A stretch of 8,850 nucleotides of DNA from Microcaldota archaeon (GTDB taxonomy: Archaea; Micrarchaeota; Micrarchaeia; Micrarchaeales; Micrarchaeaceae), in NCBI GenBank assembly GCA_021834865.1, contig JAKBRD010000033.1:1-8850 (forward strand), written 5' to 3'. The position numbers and the translations under genes were made by a program. Below the pieces are notes generated by a model. It ran no database searches. It was given only the letters and a program-made list of their open reading frames with translations, and was not told where the DNA came from. Positions 1 through 5,650 of this stretch are shown here, one piece after another. Every line of letters starts with the position of its first letter. Positions within the stretch are counted from its first letter, which is position 1.

Positions 1-2
1 TA

Positions 3-88
3 TGCAGGGAGAGAGATTTGAACTCTCGAACCCGCTAGGAGAACAGGCCCTGAACCTGTCGCATTTGACCAGGCTTTGCTATCCCTGC
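3..88 (-). tRNA. tRNA-Leu, anticodon CAG
   Basis: The minus strand folds into a class II (long variable arm) tRNA. The acceptor stem GCAGGGA (88-82) pairs with TCCCTGC (10-4), followed by discriminator A at position 3. The D arm carries the GCCTGGTCAAA pattern typical of archaeal leucine tRNAs. The anticodon stem ACAGG/CCTGT encloses the loop TTCAGGG, giving anticodon CAG (52-50), which reads CUG. The variable arm is about 15 nt, and the T arm is GAGAG-TTCAAAT-CTCTC. No CCA is encoded (TA follows A73), so the end must be added by CCA-adding enzyme. There is no intron. It is transcribed away from serS. Confidence 0.96.
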
Positions 89-116
89 ACTGAAGCGCAT
101 AAAATTTACATACACA

Positions 117-126
117 AAGTATAATT
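117..126 (-). promoter_or_regulatory. possible TATA box of the tRNA-Leu gene
   Basis: On the minus strand AATTATACTT lies about 29-38 bases upstream of the mature tRNA 5' end. That is a suitable distance for an archaeal box A with a short 5' leader removed by RNase P. The match is only moderate, and another AT-rich stretch (99-110) is too close to the tRNA. Confidence 0.35.
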
Positions 127-157
127 AGCTAACGCATGAGCTGCGTTTTGCTGCACG

Positions 158-172
158 AAAAGGCTTTATATG
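158..172 (+). promoter_or_regulatory. BRE plus TATA box, upstream promoter for serS
   Basis: GAAAAGG followed by CTTTATATG matches the archaeal purine-rich BRE plus box A. Transcription would start near 195, giving a leader of about 135 nt before the serS ATG at 331. A short dyad, GTGAT...ATCAC (197-214), lies at the start of that leader. A second TATA-like box sits closer to the gene, so which one is used cannot be decided from sequence. Confidence 0.5.
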
Positions 173-260
173 TTGAATTTTAATGCCACAGTGTGAGTGA
201 TGTGTACCAATCACCAAAATCTGCGTGAAGTTAATCCACTTGTTCAGCTTCCGCGCTCTC

Positions 261-271
261 GTTTTTATATT
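261..271 (+). promoter_or_regulatory. proximal TATA-like box for serS
   Basis: GTTTTTATATT would place a transcription start near 290-295 and a leader of about 36 nt before ATG 331. If used, it rules out the upstream in-frame ATG at 277, which would lie outside the transcript. The purine-rich BRE is weaker than in the distal box. Confidence 0.35.
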
Positions 272-330
272 TTTCAATGCAAATGAATCCAGTACTTATA
301 GGTACGCTATGCACGCTTGATGATGATTTT

Positions 331-1635
331 ATGATAACGACGAAATATGTAAGAGACCATATACAGGAGATAAGGGCTTCGCTGGAGAAAAGGCGCAGCA
401 ATTACCCCATAGACGATTTGCTCAAGCTCGACGAGCAGTGGAGAGCCTCCAAGACTGAGCTGCAGGAAATGCAGACGAAAAGGAACAAAATCAGCATGGA
501 GGTTGCAAAGCTCAAGAAAGAGGGCAAGGAAGCAAATGAGCAGATAAAGCAAGTTGCGGATATGAAAGAGCGCATGCAGGAACTCGAAAAGGATATTGAC
601 GGAATGCAGAAAAAAATCGAGAACCTTCTCTTGAACATGCCGAACGTGCTGCACGAAAGCGTGCCATACGGTGCGAGCGACGAAAACAACGTAGAGATAC
701 GAAGATGGGGCGACGCTACAAAACGGATAGACAAGGGCCATGAGGAAATATTAGGAAGCATGGGATTGATAGACATAGAGCGTGCAGCCAAGATTTCCGG
801 GGCAAGATTTTATTTTCTTAAGGGAGACATTGCGCTGCTCGAGCACGCACTGATAAGCTTCGGGCTTGACGAACTCTCTAAGAAGGGTTATACTCCGATA
901 GCACCGCCGCTGATGATGAAAAGGGAGTATTACAAATCTGTAACTGCGCTTGGAGATTTCGAAGAACAGCTGTACAAGGTAACCGACCCTTCTGACGTCA
1001 ATGACATCGGCGATTATGAAAAGATGGAAGAAGACCTTTACATGATATCCACTGCAGAGCATCCAATGGCTGCGATGCATGCTGGCGAGGTTTTCAGCGC
1101 GAAGGAGCTTCCGCTCAGGTATGTCGGGATAAGCCCTGCATTCAGGAGAGAGGCAGGATCGCACGGAAAGGATACAAAGGGCATATTCAGGGTGCATCAG
1201 TTCTACAAGCTGGAGCAGTTCATATTTTCAAAGCCTGAAGACTCGTGGAAGTATTACGACGAGCTGCTCGCCAATTCCGAGGATCTTGTGCAGAAGCTCG
1301 GCATACCTTACCACGTCATAGACATATGCACCGGGGACATAGGAGTAGTTGCCGCAAAGAAGAATGACATAGAAGCTTACATGCCGGGGCAGGGAAAGTA
1401 CAGGGAGATAGTATCGTGCTCGAACTGCACGGACTGGCAGAGCCTGAGGCTTGACATAAAATACGACGAAAGCGGGGAGCGCAGGTATGTACATACGCTT
1501 AACAGCACTGCCCTGGCGATTTCAAGAATCATAGTTGCCATAACCGAGAACTATTACAATGGAGACGGGACTATAACCGTGCCGAAGGTGCTTGTGCCGT
1601 ATATGCACAAGGATGTTATAGGCAAAAAGGAGTAG
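331..1635 (+). CDS. serS: seryl-tRNA synthetase (SerRS, class II, common type)
   Basis: This enzyme activates serine with ATP and charges tRNA-Ser in the cytoplasm. The product is 434 aa, close to the usual 420-430. An N-terminal helical hairpin of charged heptads (about residues 27-108) is the tRNA-binding coiled-coil arm. The class II catalytic core follows: motif 1 around GYTPIAPPLMM (186-196), the serine-binding TAEHP (241-245), motif 2 with RYVGISPAFRREAGS (263-277), and motif 3 around LNSTALAISR (390-399) with its invariant Arg. It is the common form, not the divergent methanogen type. The start at 331 is chosen because MITTKYVRDH aligns with the usual SerRS N-terminus; an in-frame ATG at 277 would add 18 unrelated residues. 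No clear GGTG precedes the start, only GATGAT. It is followed by prf1 on the same strand. Confidence 0.97.
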   Translation: MITTKYVRDHIQEIRASLEKRRSNYPIDDLLKLDEQWRASKTELQEMQTKRNKISMEVAKLKKEGKEANEQIKQVADMKERMQELEKDIDGMQKKIENLLLNMPNVLHESVPYGASDENNVEIRRWGDATKRIDKGHEEILGSMGLIDIERAAKISGARFYFLKGDIALLEHALISFGLDELSKKGYTPIAPPLMMKREYYKSVTALGDFEEQLYKVTDPSDVNDIGDYEKMEEDLYMISTAEHPMAAMHAGEVFSAKELPLRYVGISPAFRREAGSHGKDTKGIFRVHQFYKLEQFIFSKPEDSWKYYDELLANSEDLVQKLGIPYHVIDICTGDIGVVAAKKNDIEAYMPGQGKYREIVSCSNCTDWQSLRLDIKYDESGERRYVHTLNSTALAISRIIVAITENYYNGDGTITVPKVLVPYMHKDVIGKKE

Positions 1636-1667
1636 TATTTTATTGCTTACATGAGAAAGGATAGCGC

Positions 1668-1706
1668 AGCCCTGCCGCCTCGGCTTATTGGCTTAATTGC
1701 AGGGCT
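1668..1706 (+). promoter_or_regulatory. stem-loop between serS and prf1
   Basis: AGCCCTGC (1668-1675) is perfectly complementary to GCAGGGCT (1699-1706). Allowing one bulged T, the stem extends by two more pairs. The 23-nt loop can form a small GCCG-CCT-CGGC hairpin using part of the stem, a possible alternative fold. It ends 21 bases before the prf1 ATG. No T-run follows, so it does not resemble a simple terminator. It may be a 5'-leader structure of prf1 or a processing/attenuation element in a serS-prf1 transcript. The function is inferred. Confidence 0.45.
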
Positions 1707-1727
1707 TGCGGAATTGCAGTGCTTTTG

Positions 1728-2924
1728 ATGAAAGAGGAATACCACATAAAGAAGGAGCTCAAAAGGCTCGCTTCGGTGAAGGGCTCGGGCACTGAGCTCA
1801 TAAGCGTTTACGTGCCTCCGGGCTTCCCGATAAGCGACGAGGTAGCGAAGCTCAGGGACGAGCACGGCCAGGCTTCGAATATAAAGTCAAAGACAACAAG
1901 GCTTAACGTGCAAAGCGCGCTGGAAAAGATAATGCAGTACCTTAAGATGTACAAGATAGCGCCGAATAAGGGGTTGGCAGTGTTCTGCGGAAACATAAGC
2001 AACGAGCAATCAAAACCAGACATAGAGCTTTTCTCGATGGAGCCCCCTGAACCGATAAAGGTAAACATATATCGATGCGACTCTACGTTCCTTTTGGAGC
2101 CCATAGAGCGCATGATGGAGACAACGGACAAATACGGCATAGTTATAATGGACGGCAGCGAGGCAACAGTTGGCATTCTAGCCGGATCGCAGTTTATAGT
2201 TGACAAAAAGCTCAGGTCCTTTGCACACCAGAAGGTGCACAAGGGAGGCCAGTCGGCAGCAAGGTACGACAGGGCCAGGGAGGAAAGCATAGACGATTAT
2301 TACAAGGCCGTGGCAGAGGCCATAAACGACCTTTTCATAAAGCACGAGTTCAAGCTCAAGGGATTGGTGGTAGGAGGCCCAGGGCCTGCAAAGGAGGACT
2401 TTGTCAAGTCCAAGAACCTAAACTACCAGATAAAGGTGCTTGGGGTTTTCAATACAGGATATACCGACGAGAACGCAGGTTTCAGGGAACTGCTGGAGCA
2501 GGCAAAGGAGCTGCTCTCTGAGCAGCAGGCCATACAGGAGCAGAGGATAATGGGAAAATTCCTTAGCGAGATATCGAGGAACGGGCTCGCGACCAACGGC
2601 TACGAGAAGGTGAAGAAGGCTTTGCAGTCGAACAACGTGGCAATGCTCATAATAAGCGAGGACCTGGAGCTCTACAAGGTGCACTACAAATGCAATACCT
2701 GCAGCGCTGAGTTCGACGCCCTTGAGCAGGGAAACCAGAGGCAGACCAAGCACGATGACGGAGGCAACCTCACGGTAGTGGAGGAGCACGACGCCGTTGA
2801 AGAGCTTGTAGACATGGCCGACAAGCTAGGGGTTCAGATATCGTTTATATCAGCCGACAGCCAGTACGGAAATGAGCTCCTGCTTGGATTCGGAGGCATA
2901 GCTGCACTGCTAAGGTACAGGTAA
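1728..2924 (+). CDS. prf1: peptide chain release factor aRF1 (archaeal/eukaryotic eRF1 family)
   Basis: It reads all three stop codons in the ribosomal A site and triggers peptidyl-tRNA hydrolysis. The 398-aa length fits aRF1 (about 400-420). Residues from ATG 1728: the stop-decoding N domain carries NIKS (51-54) and YRCDSTF (115-121, the YxCxxxF motif). The middle domain carries the catalytic GGQ (173-175) within KGGQSAARYDRAREE. The C domain, which contacts ABCE1, has one CxxC (CNTC, 322-325) and ends in LLGFGGIAALLRYR. A second zinc-type Cys pair is not visible. A GTG at 1719 would add three residues; ATG is preferred because it aligns better with the family. No SD is visible for either, so initiation may be leaderless or coupled to an unusual leader. 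Confidence 0.97.
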   Translation: MKEEYHIKKELKRLASVKGSGTELISVYVPPGFPISDEVAKLRDEHGQASNIKSKTTRLNVQSALEKIMQYLKMYKIAPNKGLAVFCGNISNEQSKPDIELFSMEPPEPIKVNIYRCDSTFLLEPIERMMETTDKYGIVIMDGSEATVGILAGSQFIVDKKLRSFAHQKVHKGGQSAARYDRAREESIDDYYKAVAEAINDLFIKHEFKLKGLVVGGPGPAKEDFVKSKNLNYQIKVLGVFNTGYTDENAGFRELLEQAKELLSEQQAIQEQRIMGKFLSEISRNGLATNGYEKVKKALQSNNVAMLIISEDLELYKVHYKCNTCSAEFDALEQGNQRQTKHDDGGNLTVVEEHDAVEELVDMADKLGVQISFISADSQYGNELLLGFGGIAALLRYR

Positions 2925-2944
2925 ACGCATAAGAATCAGTTATG

Positions 2945-2995
2945 GATGCAAGAATGGAAAATCTTGCATCGCGGCTTATTTTTCTTTTTCTTTTG
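2945..2995 (+). terminator. hairpin plus T-rich terminator of prf1
   Basis: GATGCAAGA (2945-2953) and TCTTGCATC (2962-2970) form a perfect 9-bp stem with an 8-nt loop, 20 bases after the prf1 stop. A T-rich run follows (2976-2995, TTATTTTTCTTTTTCTTTT). It lies in the gap between the convergent prf1 and the minus-strand small-gene cluster. The T-run is placed only for plus-strand termination, so the minus cluster must end differently. Confidence 0.65.
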
Positions 2996-3014
2996 GGATA
3001 AAGAATATGGGCTT

Positions 3015-3158
3015 TTACTGGCTTTTTTCATCGGCCCAGACAAACTTGTATACGTTGGCGCTCTCCTTTACCATTGCAACAGGCCTCTGATTCCTGGAAT
3101 CGTTCTCCAGAAACTTATCAAGCTGCCTGTTTTTTATTGCTCTTATAGGATTTATCAT
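3015..3158 (-). CDS. hypothetical 47-aa protein, last ORF of the small-gene cluster
   Basis: I do not recognise this protein. It begins MINPIRAIKNRQLDKFLEN, is basic and probably helical at first, and ends with a short beta-like stretch (NVYKFVW) and a charged tail. The start at ATG 3158 is supported by a GGTG SD core (3168-3165) with a 6-nt spacer. The upstream ORF stops at 3172, so the gap is 13 bases. No signal peptide or membrane segment is seen. In the same frame, codons before ATG stay open for about 12 triplets, so it could instead be the second half of the upstream ORF joined by a +1 frameshift (drop one T in CAT-TGA). Both readings are kept. Confidence 0.5.
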   Translation of the reverse strand: MINPIRAIKNRQLDKFLENDSRNQRPVAMVKESANVYKFVWADEKSQ

Positions 3159-3171
3159 AAACAACACCGAT

Positions 3172-3312
3172 TCAATGCTTCGAAGAAGCCATGTATTTCT
3201 TTATTACCATCAGCTGGAGCCTTTCGAACTGCTCCTTTATTTCAGGGTCGCTTTCCATAAGCTCCATTACGGACCTTGAAAGCCTTCCCCCGAACAGATT
3301 TAGAGTTTTCAT
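3172..3312 (-). CDS. hypothetical 46-aa protein, third ORF of the small-gene cluster
   Basis: The family is not recognised. The ATG overlaps the TGA stop of the preceding ORF as ATGA (3312-3309), the classic arrangement for translational coupling, and it has no SD of its own. The product is mostly charged helix, with MELMESDPEIKEQFERLQ in the middle and a basic C-terminus. It has no signal peptide, membrane span or cysteine. It ends KKYMASSKH, and the TGA is followed at once by an open +1 frame leading into the next ORF, so it may be a real small protein or the N-terminal half of a roughly 98-aa frameshifted one. The ATGA overlap and the long clean frame argue against chance. Confidence 0.5.
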   Translation of the reverse strand: MKTLNLFGGRLSRSVMELMESDPEIKEQFERLQLMVIKKYMASSKH

Positions 3313-3611
3313 TTCATCGCGTTTTTGAGTTTCATTGCGCTGACGAACCTGCCATATTGCTGGCCTGCAGCCTTGGGCATCTTCTGCTCCATTTCCGAAT
3401 ACTGGACATCCTTGAACTTTGCAAGTACGCTGTAGCCTATCGTGCCTTCCCTGACCCTGACCTCTTCAAGGCCTTCTATGCTTATTAGCTTGCTCGCAAG
3501 CTCGTTTGCACTGGTGCCATCCTTGGGCTTTATGAAGAAGAACCCGTGCATGTCTTCTGAAACGACATCAAGACCATACCTTCTATAGTTATTCTTTTTA
3601 TTTCCATTCAT
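3309..3611 (-). CDS. 100-aa protein resembling a stand-alone RAM (Lrp/AsnC ligand-binding) domain
   Basis: Residues 22-66 alternate as beta (HGFFFIKPK), helix (SANELASKLISIE), beta (EEVRVREG), turn and beta (IGYSVLAKF). This is the ferredoxin-like pattern of RAM/ACT-type small-molecule domains, where the GY turn stands in place of the usual GxxD. The flanks are basic: NKKNNYRR at the N-terminus and KLKNAMK at the C-terminus. There is no HTH and no signal peptide. The ATG shares its A with the TAA of the upstream ORF (TAATG at 3613-3609), and its own stop overlaps the next ATG. By analogy with stand-alone RAM proteins it might bind an amino-acid-like effector or pair with the divergent double Lrp-like regulator. 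The fold is inferred from pattern only. Confidence 0.75.
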   Translation of the reverse strand: MNGNKKNNYRRYGLDVVSEDMHGFFFIKPKDGTSANELASKLISIEGLEEVRVREGTIGYSVLAKFKDVQYSEMEQKMPKAAGQQYGRFVSAMKLKNAMK

Positions 3612-3763
3612 TATATTCGCCTTAAGAAGTTAAGCATGAATGAAGAAACAGAAGCGAAAAGCGACATGCGCTTTTTAGGGGTGGGAAGCCAGAGGGCATT
3701 ATTGGTGGGGTAAAACTCGGGATAAGAAAAATCGTAACTTGATGTTTCTGATTTCTCTTCCAT
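3611..3763 (-). CDS. hypothetical 50-aa protein, first ORF of the small-gene cluster
   Basis: The ATG at 3763 follows a strong purine SD, GGGGGT (3775-3770), with a 6-nt spacer. A good TATA box lies about 60-70 bases upstream. The stop TAA (3613-3611) overlaps the next ATG by one base. The N-terminal half is acidic and aromatic (ETSSYDFSYPEFY). The C-terminal half is basic and amphipathic, TPKKRMSLF followed by MLNFLRRI, so it might touch a membrane or nucleic acid. The family is unknown. The combination of promoter, SD and overlap supports a real gene despite the size. It could also be a leader ORF whose translation controls the downstream genes. Confidence 0.55.
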   Translation of the reverse strand: MEEKSETSSYDFSYPEFYPTNNALWLPTPKKRMSLFASVSSFMLNFLRRI

Positions 3764-3780
3764 TTTTCTACCCCCTGGCT
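3687..3780 (-). promoter_or_regulatory. possible SD-masking long-range stem in the small-gene mRNA
   Basis: In the minus-strand RNA, AGCCAGGGGG (3780-3771), which includes most of the SD of the 50-aa ORF, can pair over 10 bp with CCCUCUGGCU (3696-3687) inside that ORF. One pair is G-U. On the plus strand that position is an A-C mismatch, so the fold favours the sense RNA. The enclosed loop is 74 nt. Pairing would hide the ribosome binding site. The functional role is inferred. Confidence 0.3.
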
Positions 3781-3825
3781 CAAGTAATATTAGGACCTTT
3801 CTTGAATAAATAGCCTACCGCAGAA

Positions 3826-3836
3826 ATATATATAAA
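3826..3836 (-). promoter_or_regulatory. TATA box of the small-gene cluster
   Basis: TTTATATATAT on the minus strand is a strong archaeal box A. A start about 25 bases downstream, near 3805, gives a leader of about 40 nt ending in the GGGGGT SD and ATG 3763. Confidence 0.6.
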
Positions 3837-3964
3837 ATTATAACAATATAGCCAAAATACTAATAAAAATTTATATTAATAACTATTTATAATAAAAATG
3901 ATACTGATTTATAGTTATATTTTCAAAAGAATATTAGAATTGCATAAAATTAAAATATTAGAAG

Positions 3965-3976
3965 CTTATATAAATA
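3965..3976 (+). promoter_or_regulatory. TATA box of the double Lrp-like regulator gene
   Basis: CTTATATAAATA is centred about 35 bases before GTG 4005. A start near 3996-4000 gives an almost leaderless mRNA that might just include the GGTG SD at 3996-3999. The 12-bp palindrome overlaps its downstream edge, suitable for repression. Confidence 0.55.
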
Positions 3977-4004
3977 TTATAATATAAAGCAATATGGTGT
4001 CGAT

Positions 4005-5366
4005 GTGCCCAAGCGTAGTGCGAAAGAGGTGCCAAAAAATATAAAAGCTGCTTTCGAAGAGCTGAAGAAAAAGCTCCAGGGGCATCTTTCTCTCGTCGAG
4101 ATAAAGGGAAAATACTACGTAAACGAAACAGCCACGCAATTTTCTGAAGAGAAGGAGAGGAAGGTAACTGTCTCGAGATACCTAGGGAAAATAGAGCCTG
4201 ATGGCAGTTTCACCGAAGCAATGCACAGAAAGAAAGAAACAAAGGTAAAGAGCATAAGGGAATTCATAGCCGCAAAGAGATTCGAATCCAAGGAAAACGA
4301 TTTATTGTATCCTGACGGCATAGATCTCAAGCTGCTGGAGATGCTTAGCGCCAACGGCAGGGCTGCAGTAATGGAGCTTTCAAAAGCCCTCGGGCTGAGC
4401 CAGGCAGCATGCAAATACAGGATACAAAGGCTGGAAAGGAGGTACGGCATAAAATATACCGTAGAGGTCGGCCCAAGGCCCTTCAATTTCTTCAGGTATG
4501 TGGCATTGGTAAAGCTAGGCAGGGACAAGCCAGATATGGAAGCGTTGAGAAAGGTAATAGCAAGAGAGCCGCTGGTGCAGCTGGCCCTGGCGCTTAAAGG
4601 CAGCCACGACCTTTTTCTTTACATGCTTGCTGAGAATACGCAGCTTCTGGAAGATGCGATATACAGGATGAGGTCAGATCCGACAGTTTTAAGGTATAAG
4701 GCATATTGGAATGTTACATATGTATCGTATGCATATGGCTATTTGCCTACCAGGCAGGAGTTTATAGAAACGCTAGAAGAGAAGGTCTGGCGCAGGAGCA
4801 AAGAGCATCCTAGAAGGCTTGCGGGCCAGCTCCTTGAAAGAGAATATCTTGTATTGAGAGAGCTCAACAAGGACGGCAGGATAAGCTTTGCCGATTTGGA
4901 CAAAAGGTTAAACCTTAATCCTGGCGCATCCGACTACACGTATAACAGGCTGGTTGAAAAGGGAATGATTAAAAGGATAACAATAAATATGGAGAAGCCG
5001 CAGATGAAGTATCCCGCCCTTTTCATAGTAAAACAGCCAGACATAAACACTTTCAACGTCCACAGGAACGAGTTTATGGCAAAGCTCATCTCCCTGCCGG
5101 AAACCCCTGCCAATACAGTAAGCCTTAATGGCGACATCGGCGCCCCTTATGGGTTTATAGCAATAATGCCTATCTACACAACCACAGAATCTGCAATAAA
5201 AGCGATTTCCGACATGTCAAAACAAAGTCCAAAAGATATCAAGGACTACGTAATAACAGATACCATAATAGGCTCTTTGGGCTTCAGAAGAGCACCGCCA
5301 GAAATGACTAACCAGTATAAAAGCCTTAAGGAAAATCAGGAATTAAAAGAATTAGGAAAATCTTAA
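4005..5366 (+). CDS. double Lrp/AsnC-type transcription regulator with N-terminal beta-rich domain
   Basis: This 453-aa protein is about three times the usual Lrp length. Residues 20-75 form a basic region with KGKYYVNETATQF and RKVTVSRYLGKIEPDG. It resembles the small beta-hairpin start of some IS4/IS1634-type transposases, but the similarity is by eye. Residues 103-150 are an AsnC-type HTH (LKLLEMLSANGRAAVMELSK, then ALGLSQAACKYRIQRLE). Residues 164-240 are a RAM domain with GSHD in place of the GxYD turn. Residues 277-326 are a second winged HTH (LRELNKDGRISFADLDKRLN), and 335-425 a second, more diverged RAM. It probably binds DNA and an amino-acid-like ligand as an internally paired dimer. 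The start GTG 4005 has GGTG at 3996-3999 with a 5-nt spacer; nearby ATGs are out of frame. The target is unknown; the divergent small genes and autoregulation are likely. Confidence 0.85.
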   Translation: MPKRSAKEVPKNIKAAFEELKKKLQGHLSLVEIKGKYYVNETATQFSEEKERKVTVSRYLGKIEPDGSFTEAMHRKKETKVKSIREFIAAKRFESKENDLLYPDGIDLKLLEMLSANGRAAVMELSKALGLSQAACKYRIQRLERRYGIKYTVEVGPRPFNFFRYVALVKLGRDKPDMEALRKVIAREPLVQLALALKGSHDLFLYMLAENTQLLEDAIYRMRSDPTVLRYKAYWNVTYVSYAYGYLPTRQEFIETLEEKVWRRSKEHPRRLAGQLLEREYLVLRELNKDGRISFADLDKRLNLNPGASDYTYNRLVEKGMIKRITINMEKPQMKYPALFIVKQPDINTFNVHRNEFMAKLISLPETPANTVSLNGDIGAPYGFIAIMPIYTTTESAIKAISDMSKQSPKDIKDYVITDTIIGSLGFRRAPPEMTNQYKSLKENQELKELGKS

Positions 5367-5387
5367 ATCAATATTTCTTCAGTATCT

Positions 5388-5414
5388 TTATTCTCCGCCG
5401 CAGCCTCCTACCAT
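5388..5414 (-). other. 8-codon ORF with full start signals, doubtful
   Basis: ATG 5414 lies five bases after GGTG (5423-5420, part of a perfect GGTGAT), the same spacing as in the real genes here. It is about 24 bases after the predicted start of the orphan promoter. The ORF encodes only MVGGCGGE and stops at TAA. It could be a leader peptide, the remnant of a lost gene, or chance. Confidence 0.15.
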
Positions 5415-5460
5415 ATTATCACCATATCTTTACAATTCATAGGAAAATGGAACAGACGCA

Positions 5461-5475
5461 TTTAAATACCTTTTT
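5461..5475 (-). promoter_or_regulatory. orphan BRE/TATA-like box
   Basis: On the minus strand AAAAAGG followed by TATTTAAAT closely resembles the serS promoter (AAAAGG plus CTTTATATG). Transcription would start near 5438 and run antisense into the 3' end of the regulator gene. The TATA core is nearly symmetric, but the purine BRE is only on the minus-strand side. Confidence 0.35.
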
Positions 5476-5598
5476 GCAATTCTGTGTGTAGAAATGTAAA
5501 CTAGAAAAAGATGATCATCCAGCATTATACAAAGCACCGGCAGCACAAATCAGATCATTGCGCCTTCATGCTATAAAACTTCTATTGAAAATTTAAGG

Positions 5599-5620
5599 TT
5601 TGCCTGAATATGCAGGCAAA
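5599..5620 (-). terminator. hairpin terminator of the surface operon
   Basis: TTTGCCTG and CAGGCAAA form a perfect 8-bp stem with a 6-nt loop, 30 bases after the stop of the 197-aa gene. On the minus strand it is followed by CCTTAAATTTTC, modestly T-rich. Nothing T-rich follows on the plus strand, so the orientation is minus. Confidence 0.5.
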
Positions 5621-5650
5621 TGGCCATCAAAGCGGCAGAACCTGATACCT

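Larger units (their letters stand above)
3821..3990 (+). other. AT-rich divergent promoter/control region
   Basis: About 170 bases are almost only A and T, in sharp contrast to the surrounding coding DNA. The region separates the minus-strand small-gene cluster from the plus-strand Lrp-like regulator and holds both promoters. No ORF of note is seen. It contains a perfect 12-bp palindrome, ATATTATAATAT (3974-3985), overlapping the regulator promoter, and a loose tandem of TTTAT-AT-rich motifs (3870-3897). Lrp-type proteins often bind AT-rich dyads near their own promoters, so this is a natural candidate for autoregulation. AT-richness alone makes small palindromes likely by chance. Confidence 0.5.
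5367..5650. other. intergenic region without a convincing gene
   Basis: Between the regulator stop and the end of the surface operon there is no ORF above about 40 codons on either strand. The region holds T-rich sequence just after the regulator stop (5370-5392), which may end its transcript. It also holds an ATTTAAAT promoter-like box, an isolated GGTGAT SD with an 8-codon ORF on the minus strand, and a terminator hairpin near 5600. A 21-codon plus ORF at 5511 and a 38-codon minus ORF lack start signals. Confidence 0.5.

Noticed and set aside
277..330. Upstream in-frame ATG extending serS by 18 residues
   Set aside because: The extension does not align with SerRS, and the proximal TATA box would lie too close.
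307..1494. Several minus-strand ORFs opposite serS
   Set aside because: They are antisense shadows of a clear SerRS frame.
1808..2290. Minus-strand ORF of 160 codons opposite prf1
   Set aside because: It is antisense to the aRF1 frame, which carries NIKS and GGQ.
2946..3260. Plus-strand ORF of 104 codons downstream of prf1
   Set aside because: It starts inside the terminator hairpin, includes the T-run as a run of Phe, has no SD, and lies antisense to the better supported minus-strand small genes.
5500..5610. C/D-box-like small RNA (GATGAT ... CTGA)
   Set aside because: The C box is off consensus and the spacing to the only CTGA is too long; no paired C'/D' boxes.
5603..5620. Hairpin at 5599-5620 as end of a plus-strand ncRNA
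   Set aside because: No T-rich run follows on the plus strand; it fits better as terminator of the minus operon.
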